Below, piece by piece: positions 33,451 to 42,459 of a stretch of 64,000 bases of DNA. Both the position numbers and the translations under genes were made by a program. The stretch lies in contig JBMNQX010000007.1 in the NCBI GenBank assembly GCA_050944355.1, positions 1-64,000 on the forward strand. Reading direction: 5' to 3'. Source of the DNA: UBA4285 sp050944355. GTDB taxonomy: Bacteria > Bacillota > Clostridia > Lachnospirales > Lachnospiraceae. How positions within the stretch are numbered: position 1 is the stretch's first letter; the number at the start of each line of letters is the position of its first letter. A model generated the notes under the pieces. That model searched no databases, was not told where the DNA came from, and saw only the letters and a list, made by a program, of their open reading frames with translations.

Positions 33451-35019
33451 ATGGGAAAACCAGTAGTACTCGTAGTTATGGATGGTGTCGGCTGGACCGA
33501 CAAGGATAACGGCAATGCGGTTATGCATGCCTATAAACCACAGATTGAAGAACTGATGACCAAGTGGCCGCACACGACGATCAAGGCGAGCGGCACAGCG
33601 GTCGGCCTGCCAAGCGACAAGGACATGGGCAACTCCGAAGTAGGACACAACGCACTTGGCTGCGGCCAGATCTATTCACAGGGCGCCAAGCTTGTCAATG
33701 AGAGCATTGAGTCCGGAAAGATCTATGAGAGCCAGACATGGAAAGACGCTGTCGCTTACTGCAAAGAGCATAACGGCAAGATGCATTTCATCGGCCTGCT
33801 TTCCGACGGCAATGTTCATTCCAACATCAGCCATCTGATCGCGATGCTGAAAGAGGCGAAGAAGGAAGGAATCAAAGAGGCGAGAGTGCACGCTCTGCTC
33901 GACGGCCGCGATGTTCCGGAGACATCGGCTCTTATCTACATCGATCAGATCGAGAAGGTATTTGACGAGCTGAACGACGACAATTTCCACGCCTGCATCG
34001 CCTCCGGCGGCGGCCGCATGACGATCACAATGGACCGCTATGAGGCGGACTGGTCGATGGTCGAGAGAGGCTGGCACGTTCATGTGATGGGCGACGGCCG
34101 GATGTTCTCGTCCGCGACCGAGGCGATCAAGACGTACCGCAAGGAAGGCGGATACACGGATCAGTATCTCCCGGGATTTGTCATCGCAAAGGACGGCAAG
34201 CCGGTCGGCACGATCGACGACGGCGATTCGGTCGTATTCTTCAACTTCCGCGGCGACCGCGCGGTTGAAATTTCCAAGGCGTTTGACTACATGAACAAGG
34301 GCTTTGACGCGTTCCCGATGCAGAAGAAGCCGAAGGTTTATTACTGCGGAATGCTGCAGTACGACGGCGATCTGAAGCTGCCGGATCATTTCCTGGTGGC
34401 GCCGCCGCACATCGAGCACACGATGTCCGAGTATCTGGTCAAGAAAGGCGTCAGGAGCTATGCCTGCTCTGAGACGCAGAAGTTCGGCCACATGACATAT
34501 TTCTGGAACGGCAACCGCTCCAACAAGTTCTCGGAAGAGCTCGAGGACTGGGAAGAGGTTCCGTCCGACATCATTCCGTTCGACCAGAAGCCGTGGATGA
34601 AGGCGACAGAAGTGACGGAGAAGATGGAGGCGGCGATCGCTTCCGGAAAGTATCAGTTCCTGCGCTGCAACTATCCGAACGGCGATATGGTCGGCCACAC
34701 CGGAAACTATGAGGCGACGATCATCGGCGTTGAGTCGGTTGACCTGAACCTGCGCCGCATCATGGACGCCTGCCAGAAATACGGCTACACGCTGCTTGTC
34801 ATGGCAGATCACGGCAACTCCGACGAGATGCTCGACAAGAAGGGCAAGCCGAAGACATCTCATTCGCTGGCCCGCGTTCCGTTCGCGGTCTACAACGGTC
34901 CGGAAGGAACCGAGATCAAGGACGGAGATTTCGGACTGGCCAATGTGGCGGCGACCGTGTGCAAGATCATGGGCCTCACGGACTGGCCGGAGCAGTGGCT
35001 TGAGCCGATCATCAAGTGA
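33451..35019 (+). CDS. gpmI: 2,3-bisphosphoglycerate-independent phosphoglycerate mutase
   Basis: A 522-residue alkaline-phosphatase-fold enzyme that interconverts 3- and 2-phosphoglycerate in glycolysis. The N-terminal metal site is VVMDGVGWTD, the phosphoserine motif is MGNSEVGHN near residue 60, and the second metal site includes MADHGNSDEM near 450. All key residues seem present and the length is standard. AGAAGGAG precedes the ATG. It is transcribed alone from its own promoter and ends in a strong terminator, as expected for a housekeeping gene. Confidence 0.96.
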   Translation: MGKPVVLVVMDGVGWTDKDNGNAVMHAYKPQIEELMTKWPHTTIKASGTAVGLPSDKDMGNSEVGHNALGCGQIYSQGAKLVNESIESGKIYESQTWKDAVAYCKEHNGKMHFIGLLSDGNVHSNISHLIAMLKEAKKEGIKEARVHALLDGRDVPETSALIYIDQIEKVFDELNDDNFHACIASGGGRMTITMDRYEADWSMVERGWHVHVMGDGRMFSSATEAIKTYRKEGGYTDQYLPGFVIAKDGKPVGTIDDGDSVVFFNFRGDRAVEISKAFDYMNKGFDAFPMQKKPKVYYCGMLQYDGDLKLPDHFLVAPPHIEHTMSEYLVKKGVRSYACSETQKFGHMTYFWNGNRSNKFSEELEDWEEVPSDIIPFDQKPWMKATEVTEKMEAAIASGKYQFLRCNYPNGDMVGHTGNYEATIIGVESVDLNLRRIMDACQKYGYTLLVMADHGNSDEMLDKKGKPKTSHSLARVPFAVYNGPEGTEIKDGDFGLANVAATVCKIMGLTDWPEQWLEPIIK

Positions 35020-35052
35020 CGGACATTCTGAAAATGTATTGAAGCATTTGTC

Positions 35053-35087
35053 ATCCCTTCCGGAGCGCGTCTCCGGGAGGGATTTTT
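35053..35087 (+). terminator. Terminator of gpmI
   Basis: ATCCCTTCCGGAG pairs with CTCCGGGAGGGAT (with small mismatches) around a CGCGT loop. It runs into TTTTT on the plus strand. Confidence 0.85.
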
Positions 35088-35152
35088 ATAATTCGACAAA
35101 ACATGGTAAAGTGTAGAAAACCTGATGATTTGATTTTTGAGGAAGTTCCTTT

Positions 35153-37588
35153 ATGACATATTTCACCTGTTTTTTTCTGGACAACGAGAAGGATATTATC
35201 GTCAGTCTCTACAAAGACCTGGGACATCTGTACTATGAGCTTGAGACGCCGAATCACAATTCCGGCAACCTGATCCGGAATCTCGCGAAGCTCTGCGATC
35301 TGCCGCTCTCGACGAATGAGAAGGGGCTGCTCGTCATCCGCGGGGAAGTGCCCTGCTACATCGACGGGGCAAATGAGGAAGTGTACATTTTCCGCATGGC
35401 CGGCACGAAGGTGGCAAATATCTATCCGGACGGCCGGGTCGAGATGAAGGCGGCGATTCCGGCCATCGCAAAAACTCTGATGAGTCAGACCCGCGACTAC
35501 CGGCTCGACGTGGGCAAGACGATTTTCAAGACGTATATCCGCAGGGACTGCAAGTTCCGCAGCGACCTGCACACGCATATGAACGGCAACCTCTCGCCGG
35601 ACATCCTGATCGCTCTCGGACTGTACCACCAGATCCGCTATCCGCTGTACTATGTGCGGAAGCTGAATCTTGTTCTCACGGCGCGTCAGGAAGAGAAACT
35701 CGCGGGCAAGCGCGAGAAAGTCGCGAAGCAGTTTGTGAATTCCGGTCTGCAGGGAAAATATCTGGACCGCAAGATCAACGACAATACGTTCATCAATTTT
35801 GCAGACCTGATTCTGAACAACCTGGACAATGCCGAGAGAAATATCGTGAAGATCCGCACGTCGCTCGCAATATTAAAAGACGGGCAGGCTGTCTTCACGA
35901 ACCTCGAGAAAGTCTATCTGTACCGCTATGTGTTCACGAAGGGGCAGGAGAGCGAGGAAAAAATCCGCCTGGCAAATGTCGACTCGATTCCCGACGCGGA
36001 TGTCGCCCGGTATCTTCACTGTATGCTTGAAGACGCGGAGAATCCGGACTACTGCCACAACACGGTGTTTCAGGACGATCTGCTCTGGATCGCGAGAAGC
36101 TACCGGAAACAGGGAATCAAATACGCCGAGATCAGCGACACGACGCTGGTGAAAAAGTACGAGTCGATCGAGATGCTGAAGCAGGTTCACGAGGTGATGC
36201 CGAAGATTTATCAGGAGACGGGCGTGATGATCCGCTTTCTGGCGGCTCTGCGGCGGATTCCGCTCACGATCGTCAAGGACCGCGTGACGCCGGAAGACTA
36301 TCTGACGCGCAACCTGATCGCTCTGAAGGCGGTGGCGCCGGATCCGTACGTGGCCGGGTGCGATTTTGTCGGCGAGGAGATCAACGACATCATCACACTG
36401 AAGCCGGTCTTTCAGGAGATCGTGAAGATCGCGGCGAAGGATCCGACATTTGTCATCCGGGTGCACGCCGGGGAAAATGATTCGCAGAAGGAAAATATCG
36501 CGCACAGCATCGCGTGCGTCAGGGATTCGCTGGCGCCGGGGCAGGCAATGCCGAAGATGAGGCTTGGACACGGCCTGTACATGCATTCGCTGAAGTCAAA
36601 GAAGGGAAGGGCGGTGCTCGAACAGCTGAAGAAATACAACATTATTCTGGAATTTCAGCTCTCATCCAATGTGCGGCTCAACAATCTGAACTCGCTGGAC
36701 AATCACCCGCTGCGGCAGTATCTGCGCGAAGGCATCGCGTGCGTGCAGGGGACGGACGGCGCCGCTCTGTACGGCACGAATTCGATCGACGAGCAGCTGG
36801 CTCTTGAGAAGCTGCTCGGACTGACTCCGGAAGAAGAACTGCAGATGAAGCAGGCTGAGACGGCCGTTATCCGGCAGAGTCAGGAAGCTTACTCGTCGAA
36901 AAAGAGAGATTTCGAGGCGATGCTCGACGGACGGGACCTGGAAGACGTGCTGCTCGCACGGATGGAGAAAGCGGAAGAGTCGGAGGGCATTACGCTTCAC
37001 AAGAGCCACCGGCTCGATGCGACGAGCGAGCTAAAGGAACAGATCCGCGAGCTCCCGTGGGACCGCACGCCGATTGTCATTATGGGCGGGAGCTTCAACA
37101 CGGAGAGGCGCACCACGCACATAACGCGGGAAGGTACGGAAATCATCGACGCGCTGATGGACAGGCTGAGTCCGGACGAGGTTTTCTTCGCAGTCGGCGA
37201 CAAGATCAGCGGATATGAGAAATATCTGATTGAACACAATACAAAGAATTTCCGGATTTTCGCGTTTGTGCCCTCGCAGATCACGCGGGCGCAGGCAAAA
37301 AAGCTGCGGGACGCGGGCGTTTATATCCGCGTCTCGACAGAGAGTGAGAGTATGGGACTTTACAAGAGTTTCAACTATGAGATTTTTGAGCGCCGGCCGT
37401 CTGTAGTCATCGGGCTGGACGGCAACTCGGCGGGCGCGAACCTGATCCAGGAAGCGAAGAACGGAAAAGGCAAAGCGGCCATCTACATCTGGAACCGCTG
37501 CGCGGCTCTGCGGGAGAAGGCCGCTTCGCTGGAAGGATATGTGAAGTTTTTCGACAGGGATCATCCGATTCTGCCGGATGATCAGTGA
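35153..37588 (+). CDS. Large adenosine-deaminase-like protein with extra C-terminal domain
   Basis: An 811-residue protein. Residues 1-130 are an unknown N-terminal region. The deaminase signature is spread over about 137-540: DLHTHMNG (two His), VHAGEND near 436, RLGHGL near 470 and GTDGAALYGT near 534. Classical deaminases have TDD where this has TDG, so the substrate-binding second Asp is lost while the metal Asp remains. The last 170 residues (from IVIMGGSFNTERR near 641) look Rossmann-like and may bind a nucleotide. The usual length is 330-350. No partner gene is adjacent: gpmI is upstream and an M28 peptidase is convergent, overlapping by 7 bases. It may deaminate a nucleoside or nucleotide; the true substrate is unknown. 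Confidence 0.75.
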   Translation: MTYFTCFFLDNEKDIIVSLYKDLGHLYYELETPNHNSGNLIRNLAKLCDLPLSTNEKGLLVIRGEVPCYIDGANEEVYIFRMAGTKVANIYPDGRVEMKAAIPAIAKTLMSQTRDYRLDVGKTIFKTYIRRDCKFRSDLHTHMNGNLSPDILIALGLYHQIRYPLYYVRKLNLVLTARQEEKLAGKREKVAKQFVNSGLQGKYLDRKINDNTFINFADLILNNLDNAERNIVKIRTSLAILKDGQAVFTNLEKVYLYRYVFTKGQESEEKIRLANVDSIPDADVARYLHCMLEDAENPDYCHNTVFQDDLLWIARSYRKQGIKYAEISDTTLVKKYESIEMLKQVHEVMPKIYQETGVMIRFLAALRRIPLTIVKDRVTPEDYLTRNLIALKAVAPDPYVAGCDFVGEEINDIITLKPVFQEIVKIAAKDPTFVIRVHAGENDSQKENIAHSIACVRDSLAPGQAMPKMRLGHGLYMHSLKSKKGRAVLEQLKKYNIILEFQLSSNVRLNNLNSLDNHPLRQYLREGIACVQGTDGAALYGTNSIDEQLALEKLLGLTPEEELQMKQAETAVIRQSQEAYSSKKRDFEAMLDGRDLEDVLLARMEKAEESEGITLHKSHRLDATSELKEQIRELPWDRTPIVIMGGSFNTERRTTHITREGTEIIDALMDRLSPDEVFFAVGDKISGYEKYLIEHNTKNFRIFAFVPSQITRAQAKKLRDAGVYIRVSTESESMGLYKSFNYEIFERRPSVVIGLDGNSAGANLIQEAKNGKGKAAIYIWNRCAALREKAASLEGYVKFFDRDHPILPDDQ

Positions 37589-38454
37589 CCGAGGAACGAG
37601 AAGTGCTTCTTCTTTGTTTCCGGATGCAGCGTGACGTCTGTGAGATAGTTGAGCAGCTTCTCCATGGCTTCCGGCTGAACCCAGTCGGGTGTGTCCCGGT
37701 ATCCGCCGTGCATGGTGGATGTGACTTCCATGTCGCTTTCCATCATGCGGAATTCCGGCGTGCGGCCGAGCAGACCGCTGCCCGAAGCTGCCATGGCCTT
37801 CAGGTACTGAACGTCCCAGCGCGGAATGACCGCCATGCTGAGAGACGGGATATGCCCCTTTCGCAGTGTTGTGTCATCGCTCTCCGGGAGATATCCTACG
37901 ATCTGCGCGTCATGCGCTTTCATGACGTCGCGGGCGACAAACGGATTAAATACGGCTTTTTTCTCGCTGCCCTTGCCGTAGATCACAATCTGATCTCCGT
38001 ATCCGCACACATCCAGATTTACGGCGCCGTCCGGACGGCGCTGCTTTTTTTCTTCTACGAGGTCAACATACAGCTTCGCCCCGCTGTGTCCGCTCTCTTC
38101 TCCGTCAAAAAGCACAAAGTCGGCGTCGATGCCGTTTTCGGAAAGCGTCTTGTACAGCGAGAGCAGAATGCACACGGCGGCCGCATTGTCGTTGGCCCCG
38201 AAAGATCCCGGAACAGCGTCGTAGTGCGCGCAGAAAAGGAGAAGAGATTTGCCGTCGTCTGTTCCTTTTGCCGCGGCCGTTTCTTTTTTCTCTGAGGTGA
38301 AGAGGTAGTTGTAAATTCCCCTCGGATATTTTTCGGAAGGTTCTTCTTTCTGCAGCGTGTATTCAATGTTTTCGCGCTCAAGCACGCGGAGGAGTGCCTC
38401 GCGCCGCTCATCCGGATCTTTCTGAGACAGCTCTCTCAGATACTGATCGATCAT
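37582..38454 (-). CDS. M28-family Zn-dependent aminopeptidase-like protein
   Basis: A 290-residue metallopeptidase with CAHYDAVPGSFGANDNAAAV (first metal His and Asp), the base Glu pair in DGEESGHSGAK, and a C-terminal HGGYRDTPDW. No signal peptide, so cytosolic. ATG 38454 is preferred: GGAGGAG stands before it and it overlaps the upstream stop as ATGA. Longer in-frame starts would run through the YhcH gene. It is coupled to the YhcH gene and overlaps the end of the deaminase-like gene. It probably trims peptides or an amino-acid conjugate. Confidence 0.83.
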   Translation of the reverse strand: MIDQYLRELSQKDPDERREALLRVLERENIEYTLQKEEPSEKYPRGIYNYLFTSEKKETAAAKGTDDGKSLLLFCAHYDAVPGSFGANDNAAAVCILLSLYKTLSENGIDADFVLFDGEESGHSGAKLYVDLVEEKKQRRPDGAVNLDVCGYGDQIVIYGKGSEKKAVFNPFVARDVMKAHDAQIVGYLPESDDTTLRKGHIPSLSMAVIPRWDVQYLKAMAASGSGLLGRTPEFRMMESDMEVTSTMHGGYRDTPDWVQPEAMEKLLNYLTDVTLHPETKKKHFSFLGH

Positions 38455-38969
38455 GCTTTCGTCTCCTCCAAAAGGCAGGCAGACATCGGAACTTTTACGA
38501 CGATCTTGCGGATTTTCGCCGGAGTGTCGCCGGCCTGAATGGCCGGGATGTGCACGTCCCACGGGAAGTACACGGCGTACGTGCCGACTGTCAGCGCGAT
38601 GCGGCCTTCCGGTTTTGAAAAATCATTCTTATAAAAAAGGATATCCCGCGGTGTGGCGAGAAGATCCTCATCTACCGTGAGGCTTCCGTCGTCACTGAAG
38701 TACCCGGCCGCTTCCGGGCCGCCCGCCGCCAGGAACTGAACGTCGATGTTTTTGCGGTGAATTTCCGGTCTGAGCGTCTCGCGCGGCGCGGTGCTCTGAT
38801 CGATCACCTGGAGAATCATCGGCACGCCGTCCAGTGTGATATCAAACTTTCCCGGTTCATGGTGCGCCAGATCCTCTGTCTTCAGGAACTTCAGAGCCGA
38901 TGCGAGCGCCTTTGGCACGAACTTCAGCTGCTGGTCGAAAAATTCATTGTTCACATTTCCGTAGAGCAT
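38451..38969 (-). CDS. YhcH/YjgK/YiaL family protein
   Basis: A 172-residue cupin-like protein of the family linked to sugar and sialic-acid use. Family signatures include RPEIHRKNIDVQFLAAG near residue 68 and the metal-region residues in YAVYFPWDVHIPA near 130. An AGGAGGATT site precedes the ATG. It is coupled by ATGA to the M28 peptidase gene. Known members act on sugar derivatives (TabA-like), perhaps as a mutarotase or hydrolase. A second member of the same family is encoded at 46547-47002. Confidence 0.85.
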   Translation of the reverse strand: MLYGNVNNEFFDQQLKFVPKALASALKFLKTEDLAHHEPGKFDITLDGVPMILQVIDQSTAPRETLRPEIHRKNIDVQFLAAGGPEAAGYFSDDGSLTVDEDLLATPRDILFYKNDFSKPEGRIALTVGTYAVYFPWDVHIPAIQAGDTPAKIRKIVVKVPMSACLLEETKA

Positions 38970-39023
38970 GACAATCCTCCTAAAATATAATTGGCAGGCG
39001 GATATGAAACCGCCCGTATTCTT

Positions 39024-39758
39024 TCAGGCTCTTCTGGCCGGTGATTCCCAGTCTTCTCCTTTTTCATCAAAATAACCGGGGTATTTCTCCTGCAGAACAG
39101 GGATCTCCTCCCGCAGCAGCTGAAAACATCTGTGTTCCGCTGCACAGGCGTCGTCGTCGTTCCGCCGGATCAGCGCTTCGACCATGGCGTTCATTGCTGT
39201 AAGGAAATCTTTCTTTGGCCCGGTTTCCTGCAATGTGAGATACAACAGGCGGGCAATGTCATATATGCTTTTCTGCAGAACACTCCAGATATAATCAAAA
39301 CTGCCGCCGAATGTGTACATTTGTGTGAAGAAATTGTTGATGATCCGCAGTTCACCGTGAATGTTTCCGATGTTGGAAGCATGTTCCATTTCTTTGATCA
39401 TGAACTGCAGGATTTCAATTTTCTGAGGAGCGACGCGTTCCGTGAAAAATGCGTGAATCACTTCGGTCGTGAAGAGCTCGGCGAGCCATAAATGGCTGCG
39501 GATCTTTGCGGTCTGCAGCCTTGTGACAGTAAAACCCGGCGTATCTCCGGAGACCGTCAGATTTTCCCGCTCGAGTCTTTCCAGAGCGTCATGCACCGGG
39601 GTGCGGCTCACGGAGAGTTTTGCGGCCAGTTCCGGTTCACTCAGGCGCAGTCCCGGTTCCAGCACAAAAAGCAGTATGGCTTCCCGTATTGTGCGGTAAG
39701 CATACTGCCGGCTGTCCTCCGACGGACGTCTGTTACTGATCGTCTGCGCAACATCCAT
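39024..39758 (-). CDS. GntR-family (FadR type) transcriptional regulator 1
   Basis: A 244-residue regulator. The N-terminal winged helix contains LSEPELAAKLSVSRTPVHDA near residue 40. The C-terminal part is all-helical, as in FadR/FCD effector domains. It is divergent from a second GntR gene, with several copies of a shared operator-like motif between them. It is followed on the same strand by the YhcH and M28 genes, which it may control. The ligand is probably an organic acid or sugar acid. The ribosome-binding site is weak. Confidence 0.85.
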   Translation of the reverse strand: MDVAQTISNRRPSEDSRQYAYRTIREAILLFVLEPGLRLSEPELAAKLSVSRTPVHDALERLERENLTVSGDTPGFTVTRLQTAKIRSHLWLAELFTTEVIHAFFTERVAPQKIEILQFMIKEMEHASNIGNIHGELRIINNFFTQMYTFGGSFDYIWSVLQKSIYDIARLLYLTLQETGPKKDFLTAMNAMVEALIRRNDDDACAAEHRCFQLLREEIPVLQEKYPGYFDEKGEDWESPARRA

Positions 39759-39802
39759 AAAACTGCCCTGATTCGCGGCGGCAAAAAACCTGTTTTTCGA
39801 TT

Positions 39803-40084
39803 AAACTTGTATGCACACATTTATGCCGTATACTTTTTCAATCTTGTATGCATTTTTCAATTACCTGTTTTGTTCAATTTTATGATGAAATTTATAAAAA
39901 CGCAAGTGTGTCAAGTTTAAAGCTGTGAAAATATTATTAAATTATGGTTGCATTTTGGAATTATTTGTGCTAATTTTCCAAATAGATATTGAGATGCATA
40001 CAAGTTAGTCTGACTTTGTGCCTGCTTCTTGTACGCAAAATTGAGCCGAACTGCGGCAGGAGGAGTTTCACAAACTTGTATGCA
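39803..40084. promoter_or_regulatory. Five GntR operator-like motifs between divergent regulators
   Basis: The motif AAACTTGTATGCA occurs at 39803-39815 and 40072-40084. Close forms are TCTTGTATGCA (39842-39852), the reverse TGCATACAAGTT (39995-40006) and TTCTTGTACGCA (40026-40037). The last copy covers the start codon of GntR 2, which suggests autorepression. FadR-type regulators are known to use TTGTAT-ACAA-like sites. A possible promoter for GntR 2 is TTGCAT (39948-39953) with TAATTT (39971-39976). The rest of the 320-base gap is A/T-rich and empty of genes. Confidence 0.65.
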
Positions 40085-40772
40085 GGCCGGACAGAAGAGT
40101 AAAGAGGATATTTACAATGAGCTGAAAGAGCAGATCCTGACACTTCAGGCTGTACCGCACGAGAAGCTGAGCGAGAATTCGATTGCGAGCAGGAGCGACG
40201 TGAGCCGGACGATTGTCCGTGGGGCATTCTCGAGACTGACGGAAGAGGGACTGCTGACAGTCCTTCCGCAGAGCGGAACCTTCGTCAGTTTCATCAGCAT
40301 GAAGAAAGTGCAGCAGACGATTTTCGCATACAACACGATTCTTTCAAAGCTGATCGAGGAAATCTGCGGGCACAGACTTTCACAGGAAGAAGAGAAGAAA
40401 CTGCAGACGACAGAAGTTGAGATGCAGAGTCTCTCAAAGGATACGGATGAAAAGATGCGAAGAGACGCCCAGCTGGTCCGACTGCTGAGCGAGATGAGCC
40501 GCCGGGAATATGTGGTCGATTTCCTGAACAGCATCAATTTCGATCTTCTTCGGGTGATGAGGCTTTCCTATGACACATTTGCCATCAATACGTTCAGTTA
40601 TTATTCGTCGCCGACATCTGAGAGTATGGAAGTTATCATAAGGATGCTTTTCAACTATATCCGGGACAGAGATGTCTTTGCGGCGCAGATGCTGATTCAG
40701 AATCGCTATAATTCCGTCATGTTCAAGGCGGAGCGTCTGAGAGAGATGTACAATGAGTATTTTTCCGGCTGA
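40080..40772 (+). CDS. GntR-family transcriptional regulator 2
   Basis: About 230 residues from ATG 40080; a TTG start at 40029 is less likely. An AGGAGGAG stands 14 bases before the ATG, a rather long spacing. The winged helix has LSENSIASRSDVSRTIVRGA near residue 35, followed by a helical FCD-like domain rich in Glu, Leu and Arg. It leads towards the permease-hydantoinase cluster and is the best candidate for its regulator. An operator-like motif overlaps its start codon. Confidence 0.8.
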   Translation: MQAGQKSKEDIYNELKEQILTLQAVPHEKLSENSIASRSDVSRTIVRGAFSRLTEEGLLTVLPQSGTFVSFISMKKVQQTIFAYNTILSKLIEEICGHRLSQEEEKKLQTTEVEMQSLSKDTDEKMRRDAQLVRLLSEMSRREYVVDFLNSINFDLLRVMRLSYDTFAINTFSYYSSPTSESMEVIIRMLFNYIRDRDVFAAQMLIQNRYNSVMFKAERLREMYNEYFSG

Positions 40773-40903
40773 GGCCGGGTGTGAATACTAAACCAGATGA
40801 AGAAAAGGAGATGAAAAAAGGCATACTTAAAGAGAGAAGTTAGAACCAGACTTAGGAATAAGTCAACAAAGCCGAATTGCATTCGGACATTATGGAGGAT
40901 TGT

Positions 40904-42307
40904 ATGGACATCGTAATAGGCATTATATTGCTGGCATCATTCTTTGCCCTCGCCTGGTACTGCATCAAAGGCTACAACCTGATGATCGGATTCCTTATCA
41001 TCACGATCGTCTGGACTGTGCTTCCGCTTGTCGGATCCCTTTTCGTGAGCGATGCATTTCTAGCTGAAAACACAGTACTGCAGTTTACCGGAAATACAGA
41101 GGGCTCTGATACTACACTTGTAGAAATCCTGAACGGAATTTATCAGAGCGCACCGGAAGGCTGGGGCACAACACTTGTAAACGTATGCTGGGGCGCATGG
41201 TTCGGTCGTGTGCTGATGGACACGGGAATTGCTTCAACCCTGATCCGCAAGACCGTTGAGCTCGGCGGTGATAAGCCGATCATCACGATCACACTTCTGA
41301 ACATCGTTACCGCAATCATCTTCACATCGATGACAGGCGCTGGCCCGGTTATCGCCATCGGCGTCATTGTTCTCCCGATTCTGTTTTCACTGGGAGTTCC
41401 GAAGCCAATCGCACTGTTCTCGTTCATGGGGTCGGTTGCAGCCGGCATCTATCTGAACCCGATCAACTTCGCTCAGTACCGTGCGTTCTATCTGGAAACA
41501 GATGAAATGCCGGACTTCACCCTTGGCTGGTACGCAGCACACTGGGGCTATGCAGCTCTGATCATCCTGCTCGTATCCACCACGGTTCTCACAGGCATTT
41601 ACCTGAAGAGATCCAAGGCGAGCCACGCATGGGCCGCTCAGACAAGAACACAGCAGACCACTCAGAAGGACGCACCGCTTTACACACTGTTCCTGCCGAT
41701 TGTTCCGGTTGTACTGAACATCGCGTTCAACTTCTCCGTAATCGGCGGCTTCATCATTGCAGGTTTCGCGGCTCTGTTCCTCTGCGGAAGAATGCATGGC
41801 ACATTCAAGGAAAACTGCCAGCTTGTCAACAAGCTCTACTATGACGGCGTTGTCGATACAGCACCGCTGGTAGGATTCCTTCTTACTCTGCCTATGTTCA
41901 ACAGCGTTGCGAAGTACGCATCTCCGTACTTCAAGGCCGTAATCGGCGGCATCATGCCGACATCTGAACTTGTAGTCTGCATCGTATTTGCATGTGCACT
42001 GTTCATGGGACTGTTCCGTGGACCGATGACCCTCGTAGGATGCGGCGCGGCTACCCTGGGCGTTCTTTCAAACGTAGGAAGCTTCTCGATTCCGTTCCTG
42101 TATGCAGTATTTGCCATCCCGACGATCACAGTTAACATCGGATCCTGCATCACGCAGTCCTGGATCGCGTGGGGCCTTGCTTATTCCAAGGTTGAATCCA
42201 GAGACTTCCTCAAGCTCTCTATTCCGAATGCATATGTTGCCGGTGCTATTCAGTACGTAGCAACATACGTTCTGCTGAGCGGACTTGGCTCGGAGTGGTA
42301 TTTATAA
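40904..42307 (+). CDS. Multi-pass permease, probably for an organic acid
   Basis: About 467 residues with 11-12 hydrophobic helices. ATG 40904 is chosen because GGAGGA stands just before it. The Gly/Pro-rich turns (SMTGAGPVIAIGVIVLPIL, GIYLNPINFAQYRAFY, LFRGPMTLVGCGAA) recall GntP- and CitMHS-like carriers of the ion-transporter superfamily, but the exact family is uncertain. It is the first gene of a catabolic run that continues with a hydantoinase-like gene. A strong terminator follows, so later genes may have their own promoter. The substrate is probably the acid handled by the downstream enzymes. Confidence 0.75.
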   Translation: MDIVIGIILLASFFALAWYCIKGYNLMIGFLIITIVWTVLPLVGSLFVSDAFLAENTVLQFTGNTEGSDTTLVEILNGIYQSAPEGWGTTLVNVCWGAWFGRVLMDTGIASTLIRKTVELGGDKPIITITLLNIVTAIIFTSMTGAGPVIAIGVIVLPILFSLGVPKPIALFSFMGSVAAGIYLNPINFAQYRAFYLETDEMPDFTLGWYAAHWGYAALIILLVSTTVLTGIYLKRSKASHAWAAQTRTQQTTQKDAPLYTLFLPIVPVVLNIAFNFSVIGGFIIAGFAALFLCGRMHGTFKENCQLVNKLYYDGVVDTAPLVGFLLTLPMFNSVAKYASPYFKAVIGGIMPTSELVVCIVFACALFMGLFRGPMTLVGCGAATLGVLSNVGSFSIPFLYAVFAIPTITVNIGSCITQSWIAWGLAYSKVESRDFLKLSIPNAYVAGAIQYVATYVLLSGLGSEWYL

Positions 42308-42316
42308 TCAATTTCG

Positions 42317-42365
42317 GGACCGGCAGCGGGCGCCTGGAAGGCGCCTGACTGCCGTCCGGTTTTAA
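42317..42365 (+). terminator. Terminator after the permease gene
   Basis: A long stem with GGACCGGCAG and GGCGCC segments pairing with GGCGCC and CTGCCGTCC. It is followed by GGTTTT on the plus strand. Confidence 0.75.
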
Positions 42366-42459
42366 CTCTCTCTCTAAGTATGTCTTTTTTAGTTTCCGGA
42401 TGTCTGACATCTGGACAAATCAATAAAATCTATAGCGCGGACTATAGGCAGGAAAGGAA

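Noticed and set aside
35153..37588. RADAR-type defence system based on the large deaminase
   Set aside because: RADAR needs the ATPase RdrA next to RdrB. Here the flanks are gpmI and an M28 peptidase, and no AAA+ gene is within reach. The idea is kept only as a comparison.
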